Assembly: GCA_012845835.1 (NCBI GenBank)
Contig: JABAKD010000015.1
Span: 8,619,967-8,683,966 of the forward strand
DNA: 64,000 nt
DNA from: Undaria pinnatifida
Taxonomy: Eukaryota; Sar; Phaeophyceae; Laminariales; Alariaceae
Direction of reading: 5' to 3'
The notes beneath the pieces were generated by a model, which saw nothing but the letters and a program-made list of their open reading frames with translations, made no database searches and was not told where the DNA came from. The position numbers and the translations under genes are program-made. Within the stretch, counting starts at the first letter, position 1. Each line of letters begins with the position of its first letter. This document shows, piece after piece, positions 10,501 to 19,659 of this stretch.

Positions 10501-13266
10501 GACAAGCTCTGTGGTAACAAACTACCAGATGGACAAACATTGCAAAACACGGCAAGGGCGTTTGGCCATGCGGTGCCAAACGCAATGGCCACGAAAGCGA
10601 AACACACGCACGCCAGCACACCAGCCTGTGAGCCCTTAGAATCAGCGCAATGAACTTACATACTATCCGGATATCGAAACGTGCCACCGTAGGGGTAGTA
10701 GCTCTTACAGCAGTACGTCGTCCTGCGTCTCCTCACGTGAGAAGCCACGTGTACCTTACCCAATAACCGACTTTGACAAAATTGTAGCCTCAGCTCCATA
10801 CACCATCCGACACATGCTGCCATAGTGGTGCACGACGCGTGCTACGATAGAGGTGCACCACTTTTTTCTAATACTACCCCTCAATTTGGGAGCTCAAGAC
10901 CTCTCCCAAAAAACTGATTTGGAGAAAAATAAAACCGCTACCGGATGAAACATCCCATGGCTTAGGTACACAACGAGAATCATTTAGAAGAAAAAAAAAA
11001 TGAACGATTTTTCCGACGATTTTTTTGGGGGAAGGAAGCCCCGTCATTCAGAAAATATTTCAGACGAAAAGTGCTGCCTCTATCGTAGGATGCGTCGCAC
11101 CTGACTTTTTCCAAGGCTGCATCTCTACTTGAGGGGCTCTGTGCCTCATCCAAAACCCAACTTTGAGACATATTGCGAAAATAACCCGATGAACCATCCC
11201 ATGTCGCCTGGGTACTGTTAGGTGCTACCGTGGTATTACGCACAACAGCTAACATTCGCAAAAAAATAATGAAATTTAAACGATTTTGGGTTAAGGAGCT
11301 CCGTCGTTCAGATACCTCTACCGTAGCATATGGCTCTACCCGGATACGTGGCGATATTTCAAGTGCACCGAGTACCCAGCGAAATCAAGGGCATTCAAGT
11401 ACCACGGGTACCCGGCGAGAATGCGGATACCCGGGTACCGGGCGAATTCGTTTTCAAAACTGCATATTAGTGTTACAGTGTTACCCGGGGACCCGGTGAA
11501 TATGCGAATACCCGGGTACTCCGCGACTCATTTTCGCAACTGCAACGTAGTACTACCGTGATTATGCGGATACCCGGGTACCCGGCGAATTCACTATCGT
11601 AACTGAACTTTAGCAGTAGACCGACGGCAAGCGCTCCTCACCTCCGCCACCCCTTGGTCCGTGAGGCGGTTGTCCATGTGCAGTTTGTCTATTGGGTGGG
11701 ACTGAATGACACCCTCCTTCTCGGAGCCTCCCTGGCCCGACCTCATCAGGAAGTAACTGGAGCCATCAATAAAAGCAGAAGAAGAAAAAATGCTAAGAAT
11801 GACTTGACCGTAGAATGTTTCTTATTGCGAACGAATGCGACTATCAAGTTTGACCGCTTGAGGACAAAAACTAGACAAACTTTCGAGTTGCCTGAGGCGT
11901 TCGTCCACCGACCAACCAACTGCGCCCACACGTTGACGGCAGATATAAATATCCTGCTGCGCGAGATTTTAGCGATATCTTCATGGATTAGGTGTGATAT
12001 TGCTTTTTCCACTCTATCTACAGAGTATTTATTATCTTTGCACTTTTTATCCCGCTCCCTCCGCTTTCGTAACTCAGATCCGAAGTCACAGTGAAGGCAC
12101 CCCCCACCCGCGCCCCCTCCGCTGCGACGATGCATGCTTTCATTTTTATCGCAAGAAGGGTTTAATACGTTTTGATCTCGTCGACTCGCGTCGAATTTTG
12201 CACACCCCGGAAAGATCAGCTCACCAACGCTAGAGCTAGCTCTTTTCGAGGGTAGCTCGCAGATGAGCTACATGAGCTAACTGCGCTGCACATGTTGTCC
12301 CGGCATGACCTAAAGGCGGGTAGCTCATCTGCACATGAAGTCAAAGCTCGAGATGTACAGAATAGCTCATAGTATGCACATACAGCGTTTGCCCAGGGTG
12401 ACTACTGTATAGGACTAACATGTGCTGTACCACGTTTGCCCGGGATGAGCTACAGGAGATGCCAAATAAGACTCCTTGCATAATATTGCACCTTGACCAG
12501 GTATGACAGCAGGAATTGAGGAAAGTGTCTAACTCAGGCAGGCACGTTTATCAAAATCAAGATACTGCTGCTGATTCTAGGTATGTCTGGATCTCTTGTT
12601 TGGGAAAGGGTGTGTTCCACATTCCTTATTAGTATAACGGGATCGTAAATTCTCACACATCCCCCTAATATTACAGAAGTAACGCCATACCTGGTAGACT
12701 CTACGCGCACCGATATGCCCGAACGAACCAGGTTCTGCTGTGCCATACCAGGTATCACAGCAATAGCGTAGCAGCAGTAGTAGCGTACGATCGATAGCAA
12801 AGTGCAACAACAGCAGAGTGCAAGCCGTAGATACGGGAATACCGGGTTATTGGTTTCTCGATGTTTCGACGACGCTTTTCCACATGACAACACAAAAGCA
12901 CGCGACGTCATGTCTTGTCACACGCCACATTTACGCATATCCATATCGCCGACCACAGGCGCACCGATTGTTTAGCCTGGCGGGGGGGAAGTCCAACATC
13001 CCGTTAGCCTTCGCTTCCTCCGGAGCAAGCCCCACTCCCTGCAGGACTGCGACAGCCCCGAGCGTCGACGTTGCAACGCGGCTGAAAAAGCGCCTTCGGG
13101 AAACGGTATGAGACGCTTCTCCTTCTCCATTGCTTCCGCTTCTTCCCCCTGTGTTTGCAGCTGGAGATTCTTCTCCACCCTCCTGTCGGGTTACCATGTT
13201 GAACGAGGCCCTGGGTCGCCTGGCGGGGTGTGTGGGGCAAAGCACAATTAAGAATTCACGCAACAC
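4378..13266 (-). CDS. Histidine-phosphatase-fold (phosphoglycerate mutase-like) protein, Tat-targeted to the thylakoid lumen; 7 exons
   Basis: Exons on the minus strand are 13266-12965, 11756-11642, 10362-10240, 6717-6622, 6288-6187, 5281-5160 and 4570-4378 (stop TAA). All six introns are GT-AG, the phases agree, and the exons sum to 1053 bp, or 350 aa. Residues 56-87 form a twin-arginine signal (SRRRFF, hydrophobic stretch, then AKA before NGMLDFPP). The mature part matches, from memory of the family, plant chloroplast phosphoglycerate-mutase family proteins: RYFLMRSGQ, DKIVPEYAFLEPRG, DGTPNESVNDVFVRV, GEDVVIIGADSD, YYLRPGEGR. The canonical R-H-G is R-S-G (residues 106-108) and the second catalytic His region is G-A-D-S-D (264-268), so acid-phosphatase or mutase chemistry is unlikely. 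The C-terminal ~40 residues are a low-complexity tail. The start is uncertain: ATG at 13266 is the first in frame, 13197 is another, and a further upstream exon at 17234 could supply the plastid presequence. The biological role is unknown. Confidence 0.88.
4607..4790 (-). repeat. (ATCCC)n pentanucleotide array at an intron 3' end
   Basis: GGGAT/GGGAC units on the plus strand. On the gene's strand this is a C/T-rich array just upstream of the last-exon acceptor of the PGM-like gene. Confidence 0.85.
4943..5060 (+). repeat. Dispersed repeat family C (G-run plus ~100 bp)
   Basis: G18, then GGTACTCATTTGTTG … TTTGACCACGCACCC … GGAGCACCGTTC … CCAACATTTGGGCGCTC. Also at 41388-41500 and, inverted, 60785-60955. 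Confidence 0.75.
5160..5281 (-). CDS. PGM-like gene, exon 6
   Basis: Acceptor ATCGCAG, donor GTGAGG in phase 2. It codes LMSKLETQYQGEDVVIIGAD and onward to GKHSK. The block where active family members carry the second His (S-H-G-D) reads G-A-D-S-D. Confidence 0.92.
5865..6000 (+). repeat. Dispersed repeat family D
   Basis: TGCATAGCCGTAGTC … GAGCACGTTGGGTGTCCACC … CAGGCAGACATCGCGTG. Also at 41555-41720 (+), 35245-35440 (inverted) and a short piece at 59815-59850. Confidence 0.65.
6187..6288 (-). CDS. PGM-like gene, exon 5
   Basis: Acceptor AAATCCAG, donor GTAATT, phase 0 at both ends. It codes VYNQDAKDFTWRPPPNTDG, then TPNESVNDVFVRVRQ, one of the most conserved blocks of the plant family. 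Confidence 0.92.
6622..6717 (-). CDS. PGM-like gene, exon 4
   Basis: Acceptor TCGTTTCAG. It codes DKIVPEYAFLEPRGMGIFDG and onward. The donor chosen (CCG|GTCATG) keeps phase 0 with exon 5; GTCATG is a weak donor and reading through gives a stop 18 bp later, so this boundary is the least certain in the gene. Confidence 0.85.
7085..7600 (+). repeat. Degenerate tandem array, unit with AGAAGTTCCGGGTACGGG
   Basis: About ten irregular units of ACAGAACT(T/C)ACAGAAGTTCC-GGGTACGGGTATG. Open on the minus strand as a Thr/Arg/Pro/Cys-rich peptide, not taken as a gene. Lies in intron 3 of the PGM-like gene. Confidence 0.8.
7658..7787 (-). other. Unrecognised exon-like segment inside PGM-like intron 3
   Basis: The minus strand reads GKPVTVEIVSQEVETVLIVK and onward to QKSIGYNG, directly followed by a consensus donor GTAAGT at 7657. 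It is open, has ordinary amino-acid composition and lies between a tandem array (7085-7600) and AT-rich sequence. The splice phase (1/1) does not fit the host gene's phase-0 intron, so it is either a remnant of another gene or a nested exon. No family recognised. Confidence 0.3.
8380..8571 (-). other. Possible coding remnant, unrecognised
   Basis: The minus strand reads GMRTFHSWVSTLKEDFPTGN and continues to FINGPSSLE before a stop, with protein-like composition. The opposite strand is also open through the segment, so coding orientation is not certain. It sits in intron 3 of the PGM-like gene. No family recognised. Confidence 0.2.
8693..9482 (+). mobile_element. Non-autonomous inverted-repeat element with TTTTCGACTG subterminal repeats
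   Basis: Ends CTTACACAGTCGGAT in inverted orientation at both sides. The right 250 bp hold many copies of TTTTCGACTG or its complement. About 790 bp with no conserved ORF. A second, inverted copy is at 60005-60775. Sits in intron 3 of the PGM-like gene. Confidence 0.8.
9590..9735 (+). repeat. CGGGTC-type satellite, short
   Basis: GCGGGTCTAGTCGCGTCGGA … GGGTCGGGTTGAGAGG … CGGCCCGACCCGACCC. Confidence 0.75.
10240..10362 (-). CDS. PGM-like gene, exon 3
   Basis: Acceptor TCTGCAG, donor GTATTT, phase 0 at both ends. It codes AQRAAGVLRSLGVV…SSRAQETAKVLAQEL, the helix and S-x-R-A-x-x-T-A segment typical of this fold. Confidence 0.9.
10425..10625 (+). repeat. Dispersed repeat family E
   Basis: ACATTGCAA, GAGAGACAAGCTCTGTGGT and ACCCAGCACAG…; a second copy is at 28470-28670. 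Confidence 0.65.
10834..11096 (+). mobile_element. MITE, same family, 263 bp
   Basis: TIRs GACGCGTGCTACGATAGAGG and GACGCATCCTACGATAGAGG, with GCAC directly repeated at both flanks. It lies in intron 2 of the PGM-like gene. A partial right end of another copy is at 11255-11335. Confidence 0.85.
11335..11605 (+). repeat. GGGTACCCGG-rich degenerate array
   Basis: Repeated ATGCGGATACCCGGGTACC/CGGCGAATTCG phrases with TGCAAC spacers; nothing coding seen. Confidence 0.7.
11642..11756 (-). CDS. PGM-like gene, exon with degenerate RHG motif
   Basis: Acceptor GGCTCCAG, donor GTGAGG. It codes YFLMRSGQ…DNRLTDQGVAE, which corresponds to the N-terminal catalytic loop of the histidine phosphatase fold; Ser replaces the catalytic His. 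Confidence 0.88.
12045..12200 (-). mobile_element. SINE family A, body fragment
   Basis: GTAACTCAGATCCGAAGTCA … ATCGCAAGAAGGGTTTAATA … CGACTCGCGTCGAATT matches the inverted body, diverged. Confidence 0.5.
12210..12520 (+). other. AGCTC-rich intergenic/intronic stretch
   Basis: Frequent GAGCTA/TAGCTC words and two GTTTGCCC-GG(G/A)TGA phrases. No gene seen. Confidence 0.5.
12965..13266 (-). CDS. PGM-like gene, exon with Tat signal
   Basis: This exon codes the twin-arginine lumen signal and the first mature residues (NGMLDFPPARLNN). The donor GTGCGC follows in phase 2. A pyrimidine-rich acceptor (…CGCCAG) and a second AG just after CCCGACAG lie inside the 5' part, so the true exon may begin at about 13223 or 13182 and be joined to an upstream presequence exon. 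Confidence 0.85.
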
Positions 13267-13279
13267 GAGTTGTTGCTTT

Positions 13280-13411
13280 TGTTGTTCTCACGTTAACTCG
13301 TATAGTCAAGTCCGTGGTCACAGGACAGACGCCAGGCACTCTGTTGGGGAAGAATACCCCGGGAAAAACATAAAACGAACCAAAGAGGTACACGTATATA
13401 CATCTTAGCTG
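13280..13411 (-). mobile_element. SINE family B, partial copy
   Basis: Inverted: GTTGTTCTCACGTTAACTCG … GTCCGTGGTCACAGGAC … AATACCCCGGG, the tail-proximal third of the family. Confidence 0.7.
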
Positions 13412-13570
13412 AACCAAGTCGTACATCCGCCAAAAACGATAAAAGTTTATAGCAGACGTGGTAGGCTGTACACGTCAAACATGTACCCTTCATACACGAT
13501 CGTGATGATGTTGCGATGTTGGCTTGTTCTGTTCGAGCCTAGGCCTTCTTACTGACAAAGCCTGATGAAG

Positions 13571-13594
13571 CACCATGTTGTTGTTGTTGTTGTT

Positions 13595-13683
<89 letters not shown>
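13571..13683 (+). repeat. (GTT)n microsatellite
   Basis: About 37 near-perfect TTG/GTT units next to a SINE A copy; probably the tail of a TTG-tailed retroposon on the other strand. Confidence 0.9.
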
Positions 13684-13684
<1 letters not shown>

Positions 13685-13699
13685 ATTTTAGCTTCTCCA

Positions 13700-13975
13700 T
13701 ATATATTATCTTCTTACCCTTTTCTTTCTCCTTCCCCCTCCCTGCTTAGACGTAACTCAGATTCAAGGTCACTGAGCAGGCTCTTCTTCTTTCATCGCGA
13801 AGAAAATTCAGCACTTTTTCCCGCGTCAACTCGAGTCAAATCGTGCTTACCCACTCTAGAAAGTGCTCTCGGCAGTTGTTGTCTCTGGAAAAAAACTCTC
13901 CATACCGAGACTTGAACCCCTGACTCCACCTTCAGTACGAGGTATTCGAGGTTAACCACTACCAGGTAAACCATG
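13700..13975 (-). mobile_element. SINE family A, diverged subfamily
   Basis: Same body inverted; the head has CTGGTAGTGGTTAACC and GGGGTTCAAGTC, a diverged version. A second head-only copy follows at 14035-14150. Confidence 0.7.
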
Positions 13976-14034
13976 ACAGCGCCTGAATCCCGTACGATAT
14001 GATAGGGTGAAGCAGGGTCTCCTACTGAATATAC

Positions 14035-14150
14035 GAGGACTGAAAAGCGCTCTCGGCAGTTGCTGTCTCTGGAAAAAAAATCTCCATACCGAGGTTTGAA
14101 CCCCTGACTCTCGGCAGTGTTCGACGTTAACCACTACCTGGTAGACCATT
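14035..14150 (-). mobile_element. SINE family A, head-only copy
   Basis: GGTCTACCAGGTAGTGGTTA and GGGGTTCAAACC pol III-like boxes in reverse orientation; the body is absent beyond ~30 bp. Confidence 0.6.
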
Positions 14151-15115
14151 TTTTTTTCCTTTTTCTCACACATCTACTCTCCAGCTTCTGGACAAGCCGT
14201 GGTCACAGGTGTCGTCCCTTCTTCCCCCCGGTTCTTGCCTTCAATTTCTACCGCGCATAGGGTTCAGCAATCCCACTGCTCGTCGATTTTTCATCGAGTG
14301 TTGCGAGTGTTGCTAACTCGCGCTTTTGCGCTTTCCGCAAGTCAATCTGTGCACAAGAAAAAAGTCCCCACGAATTTGTACGAGTATGCACTCGGGGGGA
14401 TTCGACCTCACGAAACTGGCCTATACCAGGCTCGAGGATAACCTGATACGCCTCCGGGCGACCGATTTTAACAACGCCTGAATCCCGTTTGACATGATGG
14501 ATCGGAGCAGGGCCTCCTGTTGAAGCTACGAGGACGGTTTTCGTTCCTGGAACGCAACTCGTGTGGTAGCAGGGTGTTGTTCAGATGGACCGCTTGCCAA
14601 AGCAAACACAGGCATTTATTTAAGCAACGAAGAATGTAGGCTGCGCGCACCAGTACACGTCAGGCGTGCACGCTATCTACCCGGTATACGACGCTGTTGC
14701 CTAATGGCCTACATCACTGCCAGACTGAGGCATCAGGATCTACTGCTACTGAACAGATTTTCGTGCGCAGCCCAATTCCGACAAGATATGTTGATGGGGG
14801 CAAATTCGGGTACAATATGCAATAGTTTCCCCAGGATAGGGTACATCATATCATTATTGGGGGGGGGGGGTATTTCCAGGGAACCCCAGGAGGTGTTGTA
14901 TGACATCGATGTTCATCGTCGTCGTCGCATCGGCATCGCCACCGCTGCGCTTCTTCCTGCATCTACCTATCTCCGTTATTATTTGCGTCAGGGGCTCATG
15001 ACTTATTCGCCTTGTTGCGTTCTCTCCCCAGTGCCATTGATGATGGACTTGATACTGTCAATGAGCCCAATGCCGTCTTTAGTCAGTTCCTATTAATAGG
15101 GTCTGCTCGTGACAT

Positions 15116-15265
15116 TTTTTTTTTCTCCTTTCCTTGCTTCCTCTTCTCCTCTCGTCTTTTCTTGCTTTTCTTGTATTTTCTTTTCTTTCCTTCCCTTTTT
15201 CGTTTTTCGCTTTCTTTTCTTCTTTCCTTTATCTTCTTGTTTTTCTTTGTTTCTTTTTTCCACTT
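15116..15265 (+). repeat. Polypyrimidine (TTTTC)n tract
   Basis: 150 bp almost purely C/T on the plus strand; the K/E/R-rich minus ORF here is a composition effect. Confidence 0.85.
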
Positions 15266-15299
15266 GACTTGCGTCTGTCGTGCGCATGCGTAGTGATAG

Positions 15300-15929
15300 G
15301 TACTACGTGCAATATATACGTGGTAGTCTTTCTTGGGTGGCAAGGGGTATAGTCCTAGTCGGTTTTTCCAGGCGCGAGTAGTGAGACGTATGCACCAGTA
15401 TGGACCTGGCACATGTAGGCTGACTCCCGATTTACTTTTTACATGTTTCTGGCGTAGGCATGAATAGCGTCAGCTGTGATATACGCGTGTACCACCTTTG
15501 GTTCGTTTGGGTTTTTTCCCTGGGGGATTCCTCAGCTCCACAAGTGACTGGAGCCTGTCCTGTGATCACAGGCTTGATTATTATGCGAGTTAATGTGAGA
15601 ATAACAACAACAAACAACTACCAGGTATTATATACGTATACGTGACAGTCTTTCCTGGGTGGCAAGCGGTGTAGACTAGTCGGTTTGTCCAGGCGGGAGT
15701 AATGAGACGTATGCACCAGTATAGACCTGGCACATCGTAGACTGATTCCCGATTTCACATTCGATTTGTTTCTGGCGGAGGCATGAAATGCGTCAGCTAT
15801 GATAAATGCGTGTAACACCTTTGGGTTGTTGGTGTTTGTTCCCTGGGGTATTCCTCAGCTCCAGAGTAACTGGAGCCTGTCCTGTTACCACGGGCTTGAT
15901 TATGCGAGAACAACAGCAACAACAACAGC

Positions 15930-16009
<80 letters not shown>

Positions 16010-16013
16010 GTAT
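15300..16013 (+). mobile_element. SINE family B, head-to-tail dimer with (CAA)n tail
   Basis: Two ~310-bp units (15310-15615 and 15640-15905) share GGTGGCAAG, GCACCAGTAT, CAGCTCCA and ACTGGAGCCTGTCCTGT. Unit 1 ends in a short and unit 2 in a 104-bp CAA-rich tail (15908-16013). Single copies occur inverted at 13280 and 55095. Confidence 0.75.
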
Positions 16014-16099
16014 AGAACACTGCGTCATCATAGATTCATCGAGCACTTTCACAGACCTTCGACATCGTAAGCTGCCGTTTTGCGGTTGGTGACGTGCAA

Positions 16100-18900
16100 A
16101 TTGAAAAAAATGAAAAACATACTTCAGCTGTGAGATCGACCAAAAATGTTTTTTTGATCAAAACTCAGCTTTGCTTGCGTATTGTCGTTGCCTTCGGGCC
16201 TTCTTCTGCTTCTTCTTAGCTTCGGTGGCGGCCGTCCCTCTTACTGCTATTAATAGGCCGCCGGCGACGCCCCTGTGTAAACAAGTCTATTATCCGAGTA
16301 CGTTGCACTCTTTTGACAACACAAAGTCGTCTGGCTAGACTTCTTGCCACCGCTTGCCCCGCAAGAGTGAGCATTCCAGCGTCCACAAGTACACGCAGGC
16401 TGTACGGGTGCACGTCAGACGTGAAGGAACGCTAGTCTACCGCCATCATGCGCCCTGTCTGCTGTCTGCTGTCACGACCATTTTTCAGTGAGACATCGAG
16501 ACAGGGCCTCCAGTTGAATTTACAGGGCAGGGGGACGATTTTCGCGCACGGCCTGTGGACGATTGCACCAGTATGGACGTAAATATAACGATCGTTTGAA
16601 AATTCATATGAATACAAAAAAATCCTTACACTTCTCACACGTGCAGGGTGGTACGTCACGGGAGGTTTATTTGAGGCTGCTCGCTATGTCCATGATCTTG
16701 CGTCGTGCTGCAGGTGCGTACAGGCAATCCCAACTACGGGAGAAACCCGGTGATATCCTCACCCTCACTGTCAGCTTCTTAAGACATGCTACAGCAGCCA
16801 TGCTAGCTTGGCAGTAGTGGCAGTGGTCGCCGATTATATCAGGAGACCTCTTGAATCTACAACGATTATTGTACACAGGCCTACGCAGCAGAAAGTCATT
16901 TGGTTAGACCGCTTGCCATATCCATGCTCTTGCATCGAGCTACGCATGCATACACGCTAACCCAACGAGTGGAAACGTTCGACAACACCGCCGCCCCCCT
17001 CGCTCCCTCCTACAGACATGATGGCTAAGCAGTCGTCGCTGGGAAAGGGATCTCGAACACTCGCCTGCTTTTGCTGCAATAGGCGCCGCAATTAAAGTCC
17101 AACTTGATGTTCCTGGTGGTAGATATGGTAGATCGCGTGGCGACGAAAGGGGAAGAAAAGGAGCACGAAAGCGGGGCAGCTGCGAGGATCAGGACCGCGG
17201 CAACAACACCCGCAGGCACTGGTACCCGTACCATCGCTGAGAGGTGGAGGGGGGGCGGGGGGGGCGGTCGGGCCTACAATATCAACAGAGATCACACAAC
17301 AAAAGTTCTTCTAAACTTGGTTTGTGTGCTTTGCTTGAGGAATGAAAATTTCACCACTGCTGCGAGGGTCTTGCAACAATGCCGGTTGAATAACGACTAG
17401 TTCTTATATAGCGCCGGTAAAATTGCTAGACTCGGCCGGAATCATTTAGTTTCAATTATTTAACAACCCGTACTTTGCCAAATAATGCTGGTTTCCTTTA
17501 TACTGCCGAAATTATTGCTGTCCCACACAAGCACTATAGGGAGACAAGCTACTACTTACTGACTGTACCCCTTGCCCTTAGAGGCACACGCCAACGGTTG
17601 TCCGTAGCACTCCGTTTTTCAACCGCGATCTAATGGATGATACATTTTGCATGGAAAAAGAGAAAAATGCAAAATGAGACCTGGGCTGGAGGGCACAATA
17701 CGACGAAGTACGACGAATTACGGCGTCCACTACTGTCTAGGGCTCTGCCATCGGTGCCAAGGTAGGCAAGGATGACACTGGACTTGTGATGCGCGCCGTA
17801 GGAGGTGGGGATGAGAGGCTGCTCTTTGGGTGTGTTGTTTTTGCGGCCTGACTGCGAGGGTTTACAGTCAGCAGTAGTAGTAGGTGTGTTGTGGTGAGAT
17901 CATGTATTCGTGTGGGTTGACTCGCTTCCAATAACATAATTTATCATCACGGGTTGTCTGAGTGCCATTCATTGTGAAATGCCTCGCACTACCTTGCAGG
18001 TCGCACTACCACCAGGTCTACTACATGCAGTCCCTGCGGAACTATGATTTATACAAACCGGTACTCTGGTAGTATTTCTGCACGAGGGGGTACACAACGT
18101 ATTGGAAGTAGGGCTCTTTGTCCCGACTACGCTGCCTGTTGCTCTTTGCCATACCCAGTACGACGTATCGATAGGCGTATTGGCAGTACTACTGACTCAG
18201 ATTTTCGTAACCTACTGGTGCTGTTGTTGCGGTTGTTGGTGTTGCTTGCACTATTATCTGCTGTGGCGTCTTGCTGCGGCCATGGTGGTGCCATGTTGGT
18301 GCTGTTAGCTGTAAAGTGCGGTAGCCTTTACAGTGCGTGTCCCCAGTGCGGTAAATTTCTCCTCATACATACATACTAAGGCAATACCCCGGGATGGTGC
18401 GGTGTCCCACCTTACTACGTGTATTGTTGTCTGGCAAGGGACAGCACTAATGAGGGATCCAGACGCTACTGGCATTTGAGACCCTGACAACGTGCCGATA
18501 CGTATACTATACGCTTAGCGTTCTGCAATAGGACCTCTACGAGCGCGCCTATTCTGAGAGCGTCGCATTTTGTCGCTGCCATGGGGCGATGCGTACGAAC
18601 AGGCACCACCACCTGTCGACATGTCAACGCAGTTATGACGCAAATACATGATACGCTTCTGACTTCTATCACTTGCAGTAAGTCGACCTGTTGATACGCT
18701 GTGCTACTGACAACTGACATCCAGCAGTGTCCAGACAATACGTACAAAATCGATATTATGATATCAGGGCGCGTTCTGTCTCTGAAGCTACTGGCTTATT
18801 GTACAAGTTGCCTGCCTGGACGTATAAGTGTAGTGCATGCCGACCGAGGTCTTTTTGTTATTGTAAACATATACTTCGTATATTCTCTATTGTCTCTGTC
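16100..18900. other. Mostly non-coding, apart from the 17234 presequence candidate
   Basis: Degenerate copies of a sequence also seen at 14470-14700 (GGGCCTCC(A/T)GTTGAA, GACCGCTTGCC, CGTACACGTCAGGCGTG) occur at 16310-16560 and 16660-16960. Nothing coding seen in 17400-18900. Confidence 0.45.
17061..17234 (-). CDS. Candidate plastid-presequence exon (signal peptide)
   Basis: The minus-strand ORF begins MVRVPVPAGVVAAVLILAA and continues APLSCSFSSPFVATRS: a hydrophobic signal peptide followed by a Ser/Phe site and a Ser/Thr/Arg-rich stretch. This is the layout of stramenopile bipartite plastid presequences, with Phe just after the predicted cleavage site. It lies 3.8 kb upstream, on the same strand, of the lumen-targeted PGM-like gene, which needs such a leader. 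A donor CGA|GTGTTC at 17060 would splice in phase 0 to an acceptor ending at 13183. The link is inference; it could also be the start of another gene or a chance ORF. Confidence 0.4.
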
Positions 18901-18914
18901 TCTCTCTGTCCTCC

Positions 18915-19187
18915 TTGTCCAGTAAGCGGCAACGGGAGCAGCGGCAGCAGCAGTTCGGGGACGAGCAACACAACCAACAGCACCCCACCACGCCCACGAC
19001 AACAACAACGACACCAACAGCGACAGCAACAACAACGACATCAACCAGCAGCAGCAGCGGCAGGAGAAGAAGTGCCACCAGCAGCAATCAACCGCGCGCT
19101 GTATATACCATCCCACCACAACCACTACTAAATTATACTCTCGTTAGCTCTCGCAGCAGCAAGCATCACCATCAAGAACAGCCATGA
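18915..19187 (+). other. Upstream ORF overlapping the hAT-like start by ATGA
   Basis: A 90-codon Gln/Thr/Ser-rich reading frame made largely of CAG/CAA and ACA repeats ends TGA at 19185-19187, overlapping the ATG at 19184. It could be a 5'-leader uORF or simply microsatellite sequence; no conserved domain. Confidence 0.35.
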
Positions 19188-19659
19188 GCGGCTGCAAACC
19201 GGAGGCAACCACCCCACCACCACCACCACCACCACCATCAGAACCTGGGGTAGAATCCTTCATCCTATCCGCCAAAACCACGTCGTCCCCAAGATGCCTC
19301 TCCCTACCTCCCACCGACAACGCACACATGACCTTCCCCCCCGACGCCCCAGAGGACGTCATGGCAGCCGTAAAAGCATGGAAAGCTCCCCCCGGGCACG
19401 TGAGCTGCCTCATTCCTAACGGGAAAGACAGGTCCATCATCTACAACTGGGGGGTGCGGTACGAGAAAGTTGTGGAACATGCTAGCTCGGGGTCTCTACT
19501 GAGAAAGAGGCCGCAATGGTGGGCGTGCCTTGCTAGCGAGGAGTGCCGGACCAAGGGTACCGTGAGGAAGATCGACTCGAACAGCACGTCGGGAGCTACG
19601 CAGCATCTGCTACTGCAGCACGAGAAGAAAAGCCCAAGGACGCAGGTGTCGAGAACCCC
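19184..19659 (+). CDS. hAT-like gene exon 1 (BED finger)
   Basis: Starts MSGCKPEATTPPPPPPPP. It contains RPQWWACLASEECRTKG, then GATQHLLLQH, a BED-type Cys2His2 finger (C-x5-C, H-x4-H). The donor GTGAGT at 19660 is in phase 2 and matches the single base that opens exon 2. Confidence 0.87.

Noticed and set aside
15093-15412. Lys/Glu-rich minus-strand ORFs
   Set aside because: Translation of a polypyrimidine tract.
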